Below, piece by piece: positions 35,201-63,117 of a DNA stretch of 64,000 nucleotides (position 1 is the first letter of the stretch; every line of letters begins with the position of its first letter). The position numbers and the translations under genes were made by a program. The stretch covers positions 91,699,333 through 91,763,332 of the forward strand of contig OV884013.1 of NCBI GenBank assembly GCA_930367205.1, in the 5' to 3' direction. Origin of the DNA: Acanthosoma haemorrhoidale. Lineage: Eukaryota > Arthropoda > Insecta > Hemiptera > Acanthosomatidae. Under the pieces are notes generated by a model. The model worked only from the letters and a program-made list of their open reading frames with translations, was not told the DNA's origin and did no database searches.

Positions 35201-37819
35201 TATAAAAAATAGAGTTTACCAACAAAACAATTCATTAAATAAATATTTAGTTCATTTTTTTCCTATTTAGTAGCATCTCGTACAGTACTTTAATTAAAAG
35301 TTAAAGTGTTGGCTATACATAAGTTTATATTCCTTAGTTTAGCTATAAAAGTGGTTGTATGCCTGTACTACTTTTAAGATAATAAAATTAAATAGTATAT
35401 AAGGTATTGAACAATCTCTGATTCTAACTTTTCAAATAAAAGAATATTCAGTTGTGGTTAACGTGATAATAAGGTAATATGTAGTCCTAATCACACTAGC
35501 ACCTTAGCGTCTTTGGTCAGTCCGACCTCTTAATGAGGCGTTACACCATTGATATTTGTTTTTCATAATTAAATATTGGCCTGAATAAGCACTACTCTTG
35601 TGAAGTGTATTCACTGTCTCAGGCATTGTGGTGGTTTGTTTTAATCACTTTATTGTAATGTTATGAAAATTCTAAAGTTCTTTTATTATTGAACATGTCT
35701 CTTTTTTAAGTATCATACTTTCAAGAAACTGTTTAATGGAATCGGAATACATGTATATTTCTCAGATCATTTAATGCAATTTTTTTTCAACTTTTTATCT
35801 TCATGATGAAAACCTATGGACTTCTACCCACTTCTTCTTTGCGCATCAGCAGGTTTGCACTTTGTTATCTGCTGTTTTTAAACTAATTAATAGGTTACTA
35901 ATTATAAAATTTAACCTTTGTAAAATAAGTGTTGCATGGATTAATATAGTAGCTGATATTTTCATAGAATGCGGCAATTTTGATGGTACTGTACACAATA
36001 AATATCGAAGTTGCTGTGTGGCTTTTCATAAGTAGAAAGATAACTGATGGAAATAAAAAAAATTGATCTTAAATATTAAAACATGATATTGCGTGTAAAT
36101 TTTATATCTGTTAGAGATATGATTGTATTTTTTAAAATTTTCAGAGGAGTTTATTCTTATAGACATTACATATGTGTTCTATTCAAGTTAAAAAAATGTA
36201 AATTATTATTATTAAAAAAAAGAAATGAAAACCTGATTACGCTTATAGCTATGATGTATCTCGAGAATCATTTTATAATTCCTTCACTCTTAAGTAATAT
36301 GAATTATGCTCTAAAACCTAAAGAAATTATATTTAATAGTAAGTACAAGGATTCAGCAAAAAATAAATACAGTGAATATATATGATCGGTTGTTTTCTTC
36401 TTTATTTATTATTAGCACATGTTTAAACATTTTAAGAGTAATAATTCACTGTACATTCCAAAAGACTTAAGTTTATTAATTCTTTACTGTGTTTCACTAA
36501 TAAATAAAAAAAAACTTAAAGCAATCACTTCATAAATGAAGAACTATGACCTGCTTACTTAATTGAATAATGTATATTTTAAAACCATTTGGAGTCAGAC
36601 TGGATTTAATTTCTACTACACATTTTGACATTGCCCCTTGATCATCGTCTGTCACTATTCAGATCATTGTTAGCCGTGAGTTCCTTTATAAATAAGTAGA
36701 ACAGCTTTCATCAAATTTATCTACTTGATGCCAACAAACATAGTATGTTGATTCGTTTTTCACTGATGAATTTTATGAAAACCTAACAACTTTCTTTCAA
36801 CAACCTAAGCTGTTCTCCCACCAAACTCTTCTACGGATCTATTAACATATAAGTCAGTCTATGCATTTGAGTATTGGCTGTGAATTTTTTCATTTAAATT
36901 CAATCTAAAGATAAATGTTTATTTTTTGTGAAGTAATCCTAGTCTATTATGAGACGTTTATTTTTAAAGAAATTGTTACTCTTTTTAAGTTGAAGTATTA
37001 CATAAATGTTTTAATTGTTAATTTTTGCTTGTTGTCTTAATTGTTTGTCTTAAATAGTCCTCATTTAACTATAAGACCTCTATCTTCCTATCCCCTACAC
37101 CCTTCTGCTATCTGCAATTACAAAGCCTGGATGTTTTTGTAAATGTGTAGTTGATTAAGTATTTATATAAATAAATGTTAGTCATTTAATTATTATTTTT
37201 ATTGTGGATCATATCATGTAGTTGAAAATGTTGCATATTTTTTTGTGGCTGATGCATATGAAAAAATGAAATTAAAAAAAATCTAGTTGAACTACAAAGT
37301 ATAGTATATACTTTGTATATATATAGCTGTTTACATGAATTATAGATTTGATTACTTTTTAGCATTTAATATAATTTGATTTAGTGAATCTAGTTATTCT
37401 TTTAAAGTATTTTCTTTAAATATTTGAAGGATGCATTGTTAAGTGTATTGTGGAAATGAATGTTGTTCCTATTAATAAACATCAGTGTTAATTTTTTTTT
37501 TTTTTTAGTTGCTTTTCCTTTTAAATCTACTAGTGTTAGGTGTTCAACAGGACGTTATTAACCAACATAAAACTTTAACAGAACCATTGAGGTAAAATAC
37601 TTACAATACAGAGCTAGGATATGCCTAGCATAGCAGTGCGGATATCCAAAGCTATAAGAATTGGATACTAACAATTATCCTTCTTTTAAAGATTTTGTAT
37701 AATAGGTCTATCTTTTTTATTTTCTTCATAATAAAACTCACTGTAGAAACATCGATATTTTTGTATTTTACATAAACTGATGAAAACAATTCTAATTTTT
37801 GTCACTAACTGTATGATTT

Positions 37820-37925
37820 GGACAATACATCATCGTCATATATAGCACAGCACGATACTTTAAGGACTTGGGCCTTCCCTACAATCCTCTGCCACTCATT
37901 TCTGTCTATCGCAACATACCTCATA
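37820..37925 (-). pseudogene. 3' end of a non-LTR retroelement ORF, decayed
   Basis: Reverse translation gives AIDRNEWQRIVGKAQVL, the form in which many insect non-LTR ORF2 proteins end (DRNEWRRIVGEAK-like). Nothing upstream on the reverse strand could be followed as RT, so only the extreme end is present. Confidence 0.4.
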
Positions 37926-39576
37926 CCATCTTGGACGCTCTAGGTTTTCTAGCCAACTCCTAAATGCCTAAAAAGCATCTGCTTTGGTAGAAGTGACTAC
38001 AAGCACTACTACCCCTTCTTGGTTGTTGCTACAAGGTCTGGTAAAAGAAAAAGTGCCATCAGCTCCACATTTGGCACCGCAAAGCAGCCATTGGTACCAA
38101 AAACACTGCATACCAAATGATGTTGCAGGGTTTCACAACTCGCGGATAAGCTGAGGAATACTTAAGGAAAAAAAGAGAAACTTACTCAACGGAAGAAAAA
38201 AAGAGAGGATGAACAAGTAAAAATTTAAATAGATTGAATCAATAAAGAATCCATCAGATTGAATGCAGTTCTACAAATAAGGTGTTTGTTTACCCACACA
38301 GTATTTTTTCAACATTTTAAGTCATATTTGGTACCTTGTTTGGCGTAGATTGCTCCATTATCCAGGCATTAGATAATTATGCTGGAATACACACATATAA
38401 GTTAAGTTATTCATATAGTCATACATTCATTAACATTAATCACTATATAAGTAAAAACAGCTATTCCAAATCAATGGACCATTTCTAAAATAGATTAATG
38501 AAATCAGATGATTCTCCTTAAAAAATAGTCAAAGACTGTTTTATGTAAATAATTGGAATACAACACGATATATTGGTGGAACTTTGCAGCTAATTTAAAA
38601 AAAAGAGCAAATTAAGTACATTATTTATTAAATTTGCAAATTAAATTCTGTTCACAATTCTAATACATTCTGTCAGAGAAATTATATTTTACAAGTAAAT
38701 TTCATTTAATTCCTTGATGATGGCAAGATAAAACCTGAACAGTTAAATTACATGTAAAGTTAATTAATAACTTGATAATTAAAAAAAATGCCTTTCCCTA
38801 TTGAAAAGGTTTCCAAAATGAAGAGCTTGTCACCCTGATTAATAATGTTTAGTGTCATTTTTACCGTAATTACATAAAGTCATCAAAATTGTATCAAAAC
38901 TTGAATTCAACTGGAGAATTTATTTTTGAGAGAGACATATTTTACATGATAGTTCCATTTAATGCCCTGATGATGTTCAAAATAATAATTTTTTTAAAAA
39001 GTAACAATTGTCATTATTCAATGAGTTAATTAATTAGTTATAAAACGTAATTAACCAAGGGTGGCTTGGAAAACCGGACAAACAGATTTACAGTAAATTA
39101 TTTGTTTTTTGTTTCCAGTCACAAAACACCCAAAGACTATCGATAAATGTTATAATTAAGGGCTTGAGAACTTTAATTTGATGCCTTTCTCCATATGATA
39201 CAGGCTTGTGTGCGTGTGCATGTGTAAATTCACTCACTTATTGATAATGATCTCATGAGAAGTCTTGTCCTGAATACAGTGGATTAAATTTACATTAATA
39301 AAAATAAGTAATGGGATGTCTATTCAGGTTGAATATCAAGCCTGAGCTTGATTATCTGTCATGCTCACCATACGGCAATCAATTATTAAAAAAAAAAACA
39401 ATTTAACAAATCAAATTACCAATATTTATATATACACTGTCTCAATTTCTTCCCACAGACGAATTGCATGTTAATTAATGACAGATTATCTGGATATTGC
39501 AAATAAGCCATGAATGTGATTTAGTGACTTGATTAGTCTCAAAGAAAATTAATTTTAGATAAACTCTCTTTATGTC

Positions 39577-39955
39577 TTGCTAACTGATTACTGGAAACAG
39601 TTTAATAATGAAAAAGTGAGATAAAAATAATACACATAAGTCAAACTGAACTATCTTTCAACTTATTTTAAAATATTAAAAAGAAATATTTTAGAATAAA
39701 TAATAGACATATTGATGAGATCATATTTTAATACCATGATCATCAGATATGGAAGTTAACAAAGACATAAGAACCGTAATAAATAAAAAAAACATTGATA
39801 GGATAAATAGAATGGTATAAAAACAGTTAAACAATCAAAGACTGATTCAATCTTTATTGATTAAACAATCTGACAACTTCAATGATTTATTTACATGAAA
39901 GTAACTTATTCTTGTGTACAGAACTTATGAATAAATTTTTATAGATAATTATTTA
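39577..39955. repeat. Left arm of a 2.2-kb inverted repeat
   Basis: Matches the reverse complement of 41425-41795 with substitutions and small gaps. Shared blocks include TGATTACTGGAAA, GTGAGATAAAA, AAGAAATATTTT, GATTCAATCTTTATT and ATTTACATGAAAGTAACTTA. It lies between the two genes. Confidence 0.75.
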
Positions 39956-40346
39956 CCTAAATACTTCTCTCCCTCTCTCAGCGACCTATAATGTAGCTAG
40001 TTCTCTTTTCCCTCAACAATGCACTATATTTGCTTTTTTTATTTAATTTAGTTCCAAAATTAACCAATAGACTGTGCTAACTTCCAATTATTTACACAAA
40101 ATAATCACTCTCTCTCTTTCTAATCCCTTAAGACTGGGAAATTTAAAAACAGGAGACTGGAATCTATCAGTCAATCAGCAATAGTTTATTTGTCAGTTAA
40201 GAGTTGTTTTTATTTTAAATGCAGATTATGAAATAGGTTTGTAATGTGTAGGATGATTTTTTATAAATTGAAATATCTATTTTTGTGGTTATTCATCTTG
40301 TATGTGATTTGTACCATAATACTTGGAAGTTGACTTCACATGTATA

Positions 40347-40437
40347 CAGGTGGTCTGAAAAGTTTCCGACCTCAACATGAAGATGATAATAAAATAAATA
40401 AAAGCTTTATTAGGTCGGAAACTGTTCAGACCACCCT
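40347..40437. mobile_element. 91-bp terminal-inverted-repeat element (mariner-type MITE)
   Basis: CAGGTGGTCTGAAAAGTTTC at the left and GAAACTGTTCAGACCACCCT at the right form about 25-bp inverted repeats around an AT-rich loop. TA precedes the left end. The end sequence resembles mariner termini. It sits inside the 2.2-kb inverted-repeat block. Confidence 0.65.
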
Positions 40438-41424
40438 CATAACTATTGTAAAAATAAGAATAAATAATGATGTATATCAGGTTGTATTAAAGATTGTAAC
40501 AACAGAGCTTGAACATTATAATAGTTATCTGCTTAAATTAGAAATCTTGACAGCTCTTCCAACTTAAAATGAAACTAAATGTGTATGTGTGAAACTCCTA
40601 TTAATACTATTTAATTGACATAGCTTCTTTATGAAATTTCAAAAGTATTAAGTATTTTCAGAACACAGTTTTTTAGTTATGAATTTAATAATGACGTATA
40701 TCAGGTTGTAATAACAAATTTGAAGTCATGGATCATTTACTTCTTTAAATTAAAGATGTTCGCAGCTCTGTCCATTTACTTGAAATAAGACTATATGTGT
40801 ATGTGTGACACTCCAATTAATAATGGTTAATCTCTATAACTTCTTTAGGAAATTTCATAAGAAGTAAATATTTTTCAAAGTAGTCTAACTGCTTATTTAA
40901 GTAAGTAAACTTAGACTAGTGCAAAGATGCACTATTATATTATCTATAAAATTTTATTTATAAGTTCTGTATACAATAATAAGTTACTTTCATGTAAATT
41001 AATCATTGAAGTTGTCAGATTATCTTAATAAATAAAGATTGAATCAATTTTTGATTGTTTAACTGCGTTTATACTTACTATTCTATTTAACCTATCAATG
41101 TTCTTTTTATTTGTTAAGTTGATTTCACATGTAACTATTATCAGAATATGAATTAAATAATGTTGTATATGATGTTTAATTAATTTAACATACATATTTT
41201 AAGTCATGGATTGTAACAACAGAGATTGAACATTATAATAGTTAACTCCTTAAATTAGAAATCTTGGCAGCTCTTCCAACTTCAATTAATTTATTTAATT
41301 GACATAGCTTCTTTGTGAAATTTCAAAAGTATTAAATATTTTCAGAGCAAAGTTTTAACTATTATGACAGTACGTTAACAGATTGATTAGTGTGGTGATG
41401 ACCTATCATCTATCATCTATAAAA

Positions 41425-41795
41425 GTTTTACTCGTAATTTATTTACCAGTTTATACATAATAAGTTACTTTCATGTAAATAAATCACTGAAGTGGCCAGA
41501 GATTATGTTAATAAATAAAGATTGAATCAGTTTTTCATTGTTTACTTACCATCCTATTTATCCAAGCAATGTACTTTTTATTTATTATGATGCTCATGTG
41601 TTAACTTCCACATCTGATAATCATGCTATTAAAATATGATCAAAGACCCATTAATTATTCCAAAATATTTCTTAATTGAAAGCTTTTTTTAAAAAAAAAA
41701 GTTGAGATATAGCTCAACTTCTGTCACATTAATTTTATCTCACATTTTCATAATTAAATTTTTTCCAGTAATCAATTACCAATAACCTACTGGTT
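41425..41795. repeat. Right arm of the 2.2-kb inverted repeat
   Basis: Reverse complement of 39577-39955. Part of this arm (TAAGTTACTTTCATGTAAAT ... AAATAAAGATTGAATCA) is also present in direct orientation at 40960-41100. Directly repeated segments at 40493-40680 and 41205-41360 (TTGTAACAACAGAG...GACATAGCTTCTTT) lie between the arms, so the block is a nested duplication. Confidence 0.75.
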
Positions 41796-44700
41796 GATAT
41801 ATTCCAAAATGGTCTCATTGCAAGAAGGAATCCCTTTCAACTCAACCATGCATGGCTCTCAAAACTTTGATAGCTTATGAGCTATGTTTAATAGAGCTTA
41901 CTGAAAATTTGTGAAACCTGACTATCTTCTTCCTCGTTTTATTCTTCTTTTGACTTCTGGTCAATGTAGTCGGTATGGTAGTTTTACATAAAGAGTTAAA
42001 AATCAATCTTTTATTTCACTGCTGTCATAGTACATGCAGATAAAAGATGGTTGACCTTAACTTATTTCAAAGTGAAGCCACACCGTTCCCTTCAAGCTTA
42101 GGAATTTTAAATTCATACCTTGTTGAAAAGAAAATACATATACCTTCACTAAAATTTTAAGGATTCAGGAAATGGCATTAAAACAAAGGCTAATATATAT
42201 CAGAATGCTCTTTATTTTTTTTAATGTAATTTAATAATACTGTATAACATATGAGAAATGCACTTGAAGGAAAATCCTTGAGGAGATGTAACAGCTTGCA
42301 AGCACGATCTCTAGTTTGTACAATCATCGCTCTCTCCCCATCTAAATATATTTGGTCTTTTGTAAAATATACTTTTTTTTTTTAATTATCTCATAAAAAA
42401 CTTTCACAGTAAAACTAGATTGTGAAGAGAGAGAAAATAAAATGACAATATAAGAATCACATCCATCACGTACACAAGGGTCGTACAAAATTTCATAAAT
42501 AACTAGTACAAATTAATTTCACATCAAAATTGTCATGGTAAAAAAAAATCAGTAACTGCAACTTCTTATTAATTTTTTTGTGTTTTTTTTAATAATTACT
42601 TTAGGAATTAATAAAAAATATCACCCGTTAAGAAAGTCTTATAGAATAAAAAATTTTCTTCTATTATATATTAAATAATAAATCAACAATGTATAAAATA
42701 GTTCTGACACATTTTTAAACTTCTTTGAGAGGTAATCTTGTTATTAATTATTTAAATTACACTTTTACACGCTTGTCATCTAAATAATTACATACATATT
42801 TATTGACTTGTTTGCATGCCATTTCCCAGTGAGAAAGGTGGGCGAACCGACTATATCGTGAGCGAATACCTAATAAAATCGTTTTAATACACTACACAGT
42901 CTAACATTACTGAATAGTTCAGAAATTCAAAAATAAATATTTAGTCAACAGCCATTAGAACCCCATATTCATTTCCCTTTCCCCTAAAATGTACACGAGG
43001 AAGCTTTATTACCTCTTTTTAATACATTTAATTCGCTCACTATTTAAATAAAAAATGACTTTTTAAGTCTTATTAGATATTTTGTTTCTTTATTGTAGTA
43101 TAATAATAGTTACTTTCAAAACACGATACAAAATAATTCTATATATTCGCAAAGCGAGATCAGTCTTAAGAGAAAAATATCACAATATAGACAAAGTATG
43201 AGTCTCATACCCCCACCCACGAATGTCCACTTATTACGACATTAACAAAAGTGAATCAATATATATATATTTATATAAACATACGTTGTAATAAAAATAT
43301 GATAGAAAAAAAAGTAAAGCAAATACTCAGGAGACGGGAAGAACAGCAGTAACATTTTTAAATTGTTCATAATTTCTAAGCAGGAATCTAATACAAAAAC
43401 AGAATGGCCAACGACTGTGGTAAGACTTAAAATAAACCAGACCGACCTTTCTCCCTTTTTTTGGACACACAAGTTCTTAACTAGATCCTTTTATTACAGT
43501 TTTTTTGTTTCCTCATTAACAAAGAACAAAATAAATTGCAGTATTTTTCAATGTGCTCCACAGTAACACACGTAATACAGCTAAGTTTAGATAATATCAC
43601 AGGTAAAGTGTAATCTTTGTTACCTCAAGAAAATAAAATAAAAAATAGATCAAGTAAAAAAAAACAAAATACAAATACTTGCTTTCTTAATTAATACACA
43701 TCTATTTATATATATATATTAATATAAATTTAAATATATATATACTTTATATAACAAATTGCAGATATAACATGACTTATAAACATCATGCTTTTGTTAA
43801 CTTATTTCTTTTATCCATAGTGAAAAGATTTCTTATTACATGTACTTTTTATACCTACTTTTAGTATGTATAACAAACTATTTCTTATGTACAACGACCC
43901 TTGACAGTGGATAGATAACTAGGGGTTACTTTGTTTACAAAGCTCTTTCAGTATCTACATACCAAATATCAAAATACTTCAGATCTAGTCATTTGAGACT
44001 ATTAAATTTTAATCAACTAATACTTTTACATACAATTAAAGCGAAAATAAATTAAAAAAAAAATTGAGATTGCTCCCACATCATTTGCGATTTATAAAGT
44101 ACTTTATACAATATATCAGCCATTTCTTCAACACCAGTTGCAATCTTAAACTGTCCGAATCAACAAAATTAATATTTCACATAAATTTCCAATAGTCACT
44201 CATTTAACCTGTCTTTAATATTTATACATATACTACCCGAATATATCCAAGACTCTTTTAAATGTTTTAAGTTTAATTTATAAAATAGAGGCATAATGCT
44301 CACAGTTGAAGGATAGATAAAACTGTAATGTACTTTACACACCATATGCACTACTACATATAATCTTATATTTGGTCATGGCATTTCTAGATTAAGCATT
44401 CGACATAACATACATACTGTTGTGAGAGCAACCTCCTAGCTTCTTCAATTCTTGGTCAATAAAAATTGGATTGTCTATCTGCGATGGATACATATTAATA
44501 ACTGTATTTGTATGTTACACATATGTAATAGCTAGTTAGTCATGTTATTTTTACAATCCAATTGTTATTTAAAAATTGAATTAAAAAAAAACTTAAAAAG
44601 AAAAATAGTATAATCACATTTTACAATAAATACCCAATATTTTCCCCTTCTTGAATGTTTTCTATATCTTAGTGCATTTCAATAGCATACAGAGTAGTTC

Positions 44701-46479
44701 TTATTTTTATTATTATATATAATTATACATGTAGTATATACTTTTATTAATTAACAAGTAATTATATGACTAAATACACAAAGCTTTAAAACCATCAAAT
44801 ATCCCAAGATGATAAAGAGAATATAGTTTAAAACACACATACACACAACTTGAGTAACTGAGCTTCAAATTCGGTTATATTCTTTACAAGACTACAAAAG
44901 ACACGTACTCAACAAGTCTGAAGCTAATTTCAGTGAAAATACATTTATATTGCTGTGCAGATATTTTAAAAATATTTAGAGCACTAACAAAAAAAAAAAC
45001 ATTACACAGTGCTAAAAAAAAAGTAAACAAAATTAATTATGGACAAAATTTGTCACATTTTTAACTATTCAAACAAAATATGAAACTTATTTTAATTGGA
45101 AAAAAATTACTTTCCCCTTATTTTGAAGATTACCAAAATATTTAAGAATTATTTGTAATTAAGTTTTAATTAGGTCAATTAGATAACCTGCGTAATAACC
45201 ATTTAATGTTTCTTAGTATAAACACTTTTTTAATATGAAAGCATTTTAAATAATTAATCATTCCCTAAAGAGAAACTTAATTCTACAGAAATAAATACAT
45301 TTCCTAGACAATCACTGGGCAAAGTCAATTGCTGCTTGTATAAAATTTATTATCTTCTCTTTGGAAAATAATAATTGGCCATTATTCTCATAAACTTAAG
45401 TTCACCGATCCAAAAAAAAAAATTAAATACAAATAAAGCAATAATATCACTACATTTCTTTCGACATTTCAATGCCTAATATAACTTAAGTTTCCATTCC
45501 TCCATTTGTAAATGAAAATTTCTTATAATTTTGTATATCTAATGTATAAAAAACAGTTGTAAGCCAAAACCTTGGTGTTCTCTACATTAGTAGGAGGGTA
45601 CCAGTAAACATAAGCTGCTTAATGTTTTTGAAATATTATTGCGCAAAAAACTTTTACCACATGGAAAAACAGTAATTTACTTTTATAATAATGCAATTAA
45701 GGTGGCTAATTTAATTTAGAAAAGTAGAGTGTACAAACAAAAATTAGTTAGGACACTTAATTGTGTAACTAGGCGATCTTTTTATTTTTCATCATGGGAA
45801 GAAAGCACGAGAAAGTAGTAAATTATCTTATAACTAGTGGTAATTGTATCCCGACGAAAGGTATACTTTGTAATATCTCAGATTGAAATAGAAACATTTA
45901 TCAATTTGATAAAACGGTTTAGTATCAAATATCTCGGTATTGGACCTACATTTTTACAATTTTATTTTCAATCGAGATAAAATATTATTAAGAGAAAAGA
46001 TTGACACCTTTTGAAGACATGCAATATAAAACTAAAATCAGTTAAAAAATGTCTCCATACTAATAAACAAAGGTTTGGAAAAACAAAAATAATTATTATT
46101 GTAAACTTCTTTATGGGCATAGAATATGAATGTATATAACCCATACACATATATGAACAAATATCATTATAGCACATATACCAACACACAATATATACGG
46201 CCTTAATTAAATGGATTTAAAGCATTTAAGGAATATATTCTAATGGATTTAACACCCTAGTGAATAAATCCTACAGATGGTTAGAAACACTTTAGCTCAA
46301 TGTAGAAAATTTTATCTACTAGGATACACATACATATAATTTACAAAATGAAAAACTAATTAATATTATAAGAAAAGAATATTATCAAATACATGAAATT
46401 AAAACATATACATTAAAAAAAAATATATAGAAACGTGTGTAGTTGAACCTATTATTTTTTTCTTTAAAAAAAGTTATGC

Positions 46480-61716
<15,237 letters not shown>

Positions 61717-61883
61717 CTTTAAAAAATGTACCTTTTTAAGGAAAAATTGTAAATAATTAAATATAACTTCTTTTAAGATTACACAACCTACATTTAAACC
61801 AAACATCTTACATGCAATATTATGCGAATTTGATTTTCTGACGAAACACATAGTAGGTGAAAGACCAAGTTAAGTCTACTCAC

Positions 61884-61934
61884 CAGGGAGCTAAAACAGG
61901 GATTGCTTGCAAAAGGTCAGGTAGGTTCCCCCCC
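61884..61934 (-). CDS. Rm62: Possible additional 5' coding exon of the helicase gene
   Basis: A strong donor CTCCCTG|GTGAGT lies at 61884/61883 on the reverse strand, in the right phase to join the exon at 61716 (TG + G TAC, giving W-Y-R-H-G-N-D). The open frame reads GGNLPDLLQAIPVLAPW. The 5' limit would be a weak acceptor ATCTACAG next to a run of eight Gs at 61928-61935. An in-frame TGA lies just beyond, and no ATG is present, so another exon would still be needed. It could equally be a noncoding first exon or a decoy. Confidence 0.4.
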
Positions 61935-62540
61935 CTGTAGATATTAGTACAGTACAATGTCAGTCAATCCTGTTAAGTTATAATAAACTGCTGGTCCCTT
62001 GGAAAAATCAATCAATGCATTTTGGTTCCCTTAATAATTTGTAAGGATTTTTGTACCTAAGACCACTTAAAAGTTTTATAATTCGTAAGTCTCTGTCGAC
62101 AATCCTGTTTTTTATTTAAAGAAAAAAACCTTCTCTCCTTCCCACTCTTCAATTCTCTTAACCATGTTTGATACATTTTTTCCGTTTACATTGGATTCAA
62201 TAGCCTTCATTTTTACATAAGTTCAAAGTGCATGTCTATTTGTGAAAAAAAGGAGATTATAAAAGCCATTGCAATGGTGAGACAAAGATCAATTTGGTAA
62301 AAAGCTTTAATATTCCTCCATCTATTGATTTTAAAGATCGCTACTGGCGTACATTCAAACTGGTGACTTCCCTGCACTTCAATGATCACTGGTCACATTC
62401 ACAGTTAAAATTACTGTACTTCTATTTATGAACTAATTAGTTCTAGAGACAATGATTATAAAAATAATGACCCTTCGGGAAAATTTTCAAAAATGGAAAC
62501 ACCAACCAGGGCCTTCGACCTCTTTTTTATTGAGCTTAAG

Positions 62541-62945
62541 CAGGGTTGGCCAACCCACGGCCCACCTTGAACATTTTTCTGGCCCGCGAGATTCATCCCA
62601 CTTTTACAAAATAAATTTATTTTATAATGGCCAAAGTAATAAAAACAATGTATTAAAAAAATACATTATTTGTGCATCTATATATTCAAAAATGGGAAGG
62701 AAAATACTTCTTCATAGTTTAAAATACAAAATTATTGTGTTTAATTTGCCAAGAGGTCATTGCTGTATTTAAGGAATATAATATTAAGAGGCATTACGAA
62801 ACAAAACATAAGAAGGATTATTTGAAGTTCAATGAAGAAGTGAAACAATCTAGGCTCAAGGAGTTTAAGTCGCAATTAAAGGCTCAACAAAAAAGGTTTG
62901 TTGCAGCATTACAGCAACCTTCCAATATTGTTATGAGCTATGAGC
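62541..62945 (+). mobile_element. hAT-type transposon remnant (5' end)
   Basis: CAGGGTTGGCCAACCCACGG at 62541 is typical of hAT left ends (CAG start, GGCCAAC-GCGGCCC family). The matching right end was not found in the window, so the copy is truncated. No 8-bp duplication can therefore be checked. Confidence 0.65.
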
Positions 62946-62950
62946 TATGA
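62735..62950 (+). pseudogene. BED/C2H2-like N-terminus of a hAT transposase
   Basis: The frame encodes CLICQEVIAVFKEYNIKRHY then ETKHKKDY, a zinc finger with C-x2-C and paired His, followed by LKAQQKRFVAALQQPSNIV. This is the N-terminal pattern of GTF2IRD2/ZBED-like hAT proteins common in insect genomes. The transposase catalytic domain is missing, and the frame stops at 62950. Confidence 0.7.
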
Positions 62951-63090
62951 ATATTGTGGGCTTGTATGTGAAAGAGTTTGTAATGTTAGAATACTGTTTG
63001 TGTGAGGCGAGCTCTTTATGTAGCATGTCATTAGTGATGTAAAAGAGAGCTTCTACTTTTTATACCAATACTGCTGATTTGAACGCTAGA

Positions 63091-63117
63091 TTTTTTTTTT
63101 TTTTTTTTTTTTTTTTT
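63091..63117. repeat. T27 tract
   Basis: Uninterrupted T run. On the reverse strand it would be a poly(A) tail following GGCTTAGCCGAATTTAC, so a reverse-strand retroposon ending here is possible. No target duplication was seen. Confidence 0.6.

Larger units (their letters stand above)
32242..46479. other. AT-rich interval between convergent genes
   Basis: 14.2 kb between the rdgB stop and the helicase stop, with no convincing gene on either strand. It must include both 3' UTRs. AATAAA candidates for rdgB lie at 33060-33065 and 33137-33142. For the helicase, TTTATT on this strand at 45961-45966 is a candidate. Positions 33200-37500 hold only AT-rich sequence and simple runs. 37800-37950 carries a probable retroelement end, 38690-39010 has two diverged copies of a unit with CATTTAATKCCYTGATGATG, and 39577-41795 is an inverted-repeat block. 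In 42000-45900 I see only AT-rich sequence and (AT)n runs. Confidence 0.6.

Noticed and set aside
36083..36385. 100-codon + strand ORF in the intergenic region
   Set aside because: Composition is that of AT-rich chance translation (K, I, L, N, Y), and no splice, promoter or motif supports it.
42200..45960. Possible unknown gene in a long AT-rich stretch
   Set aside because: No ORF with protein-like composition or splice-site series; only (AT)n and homopolymer runs.
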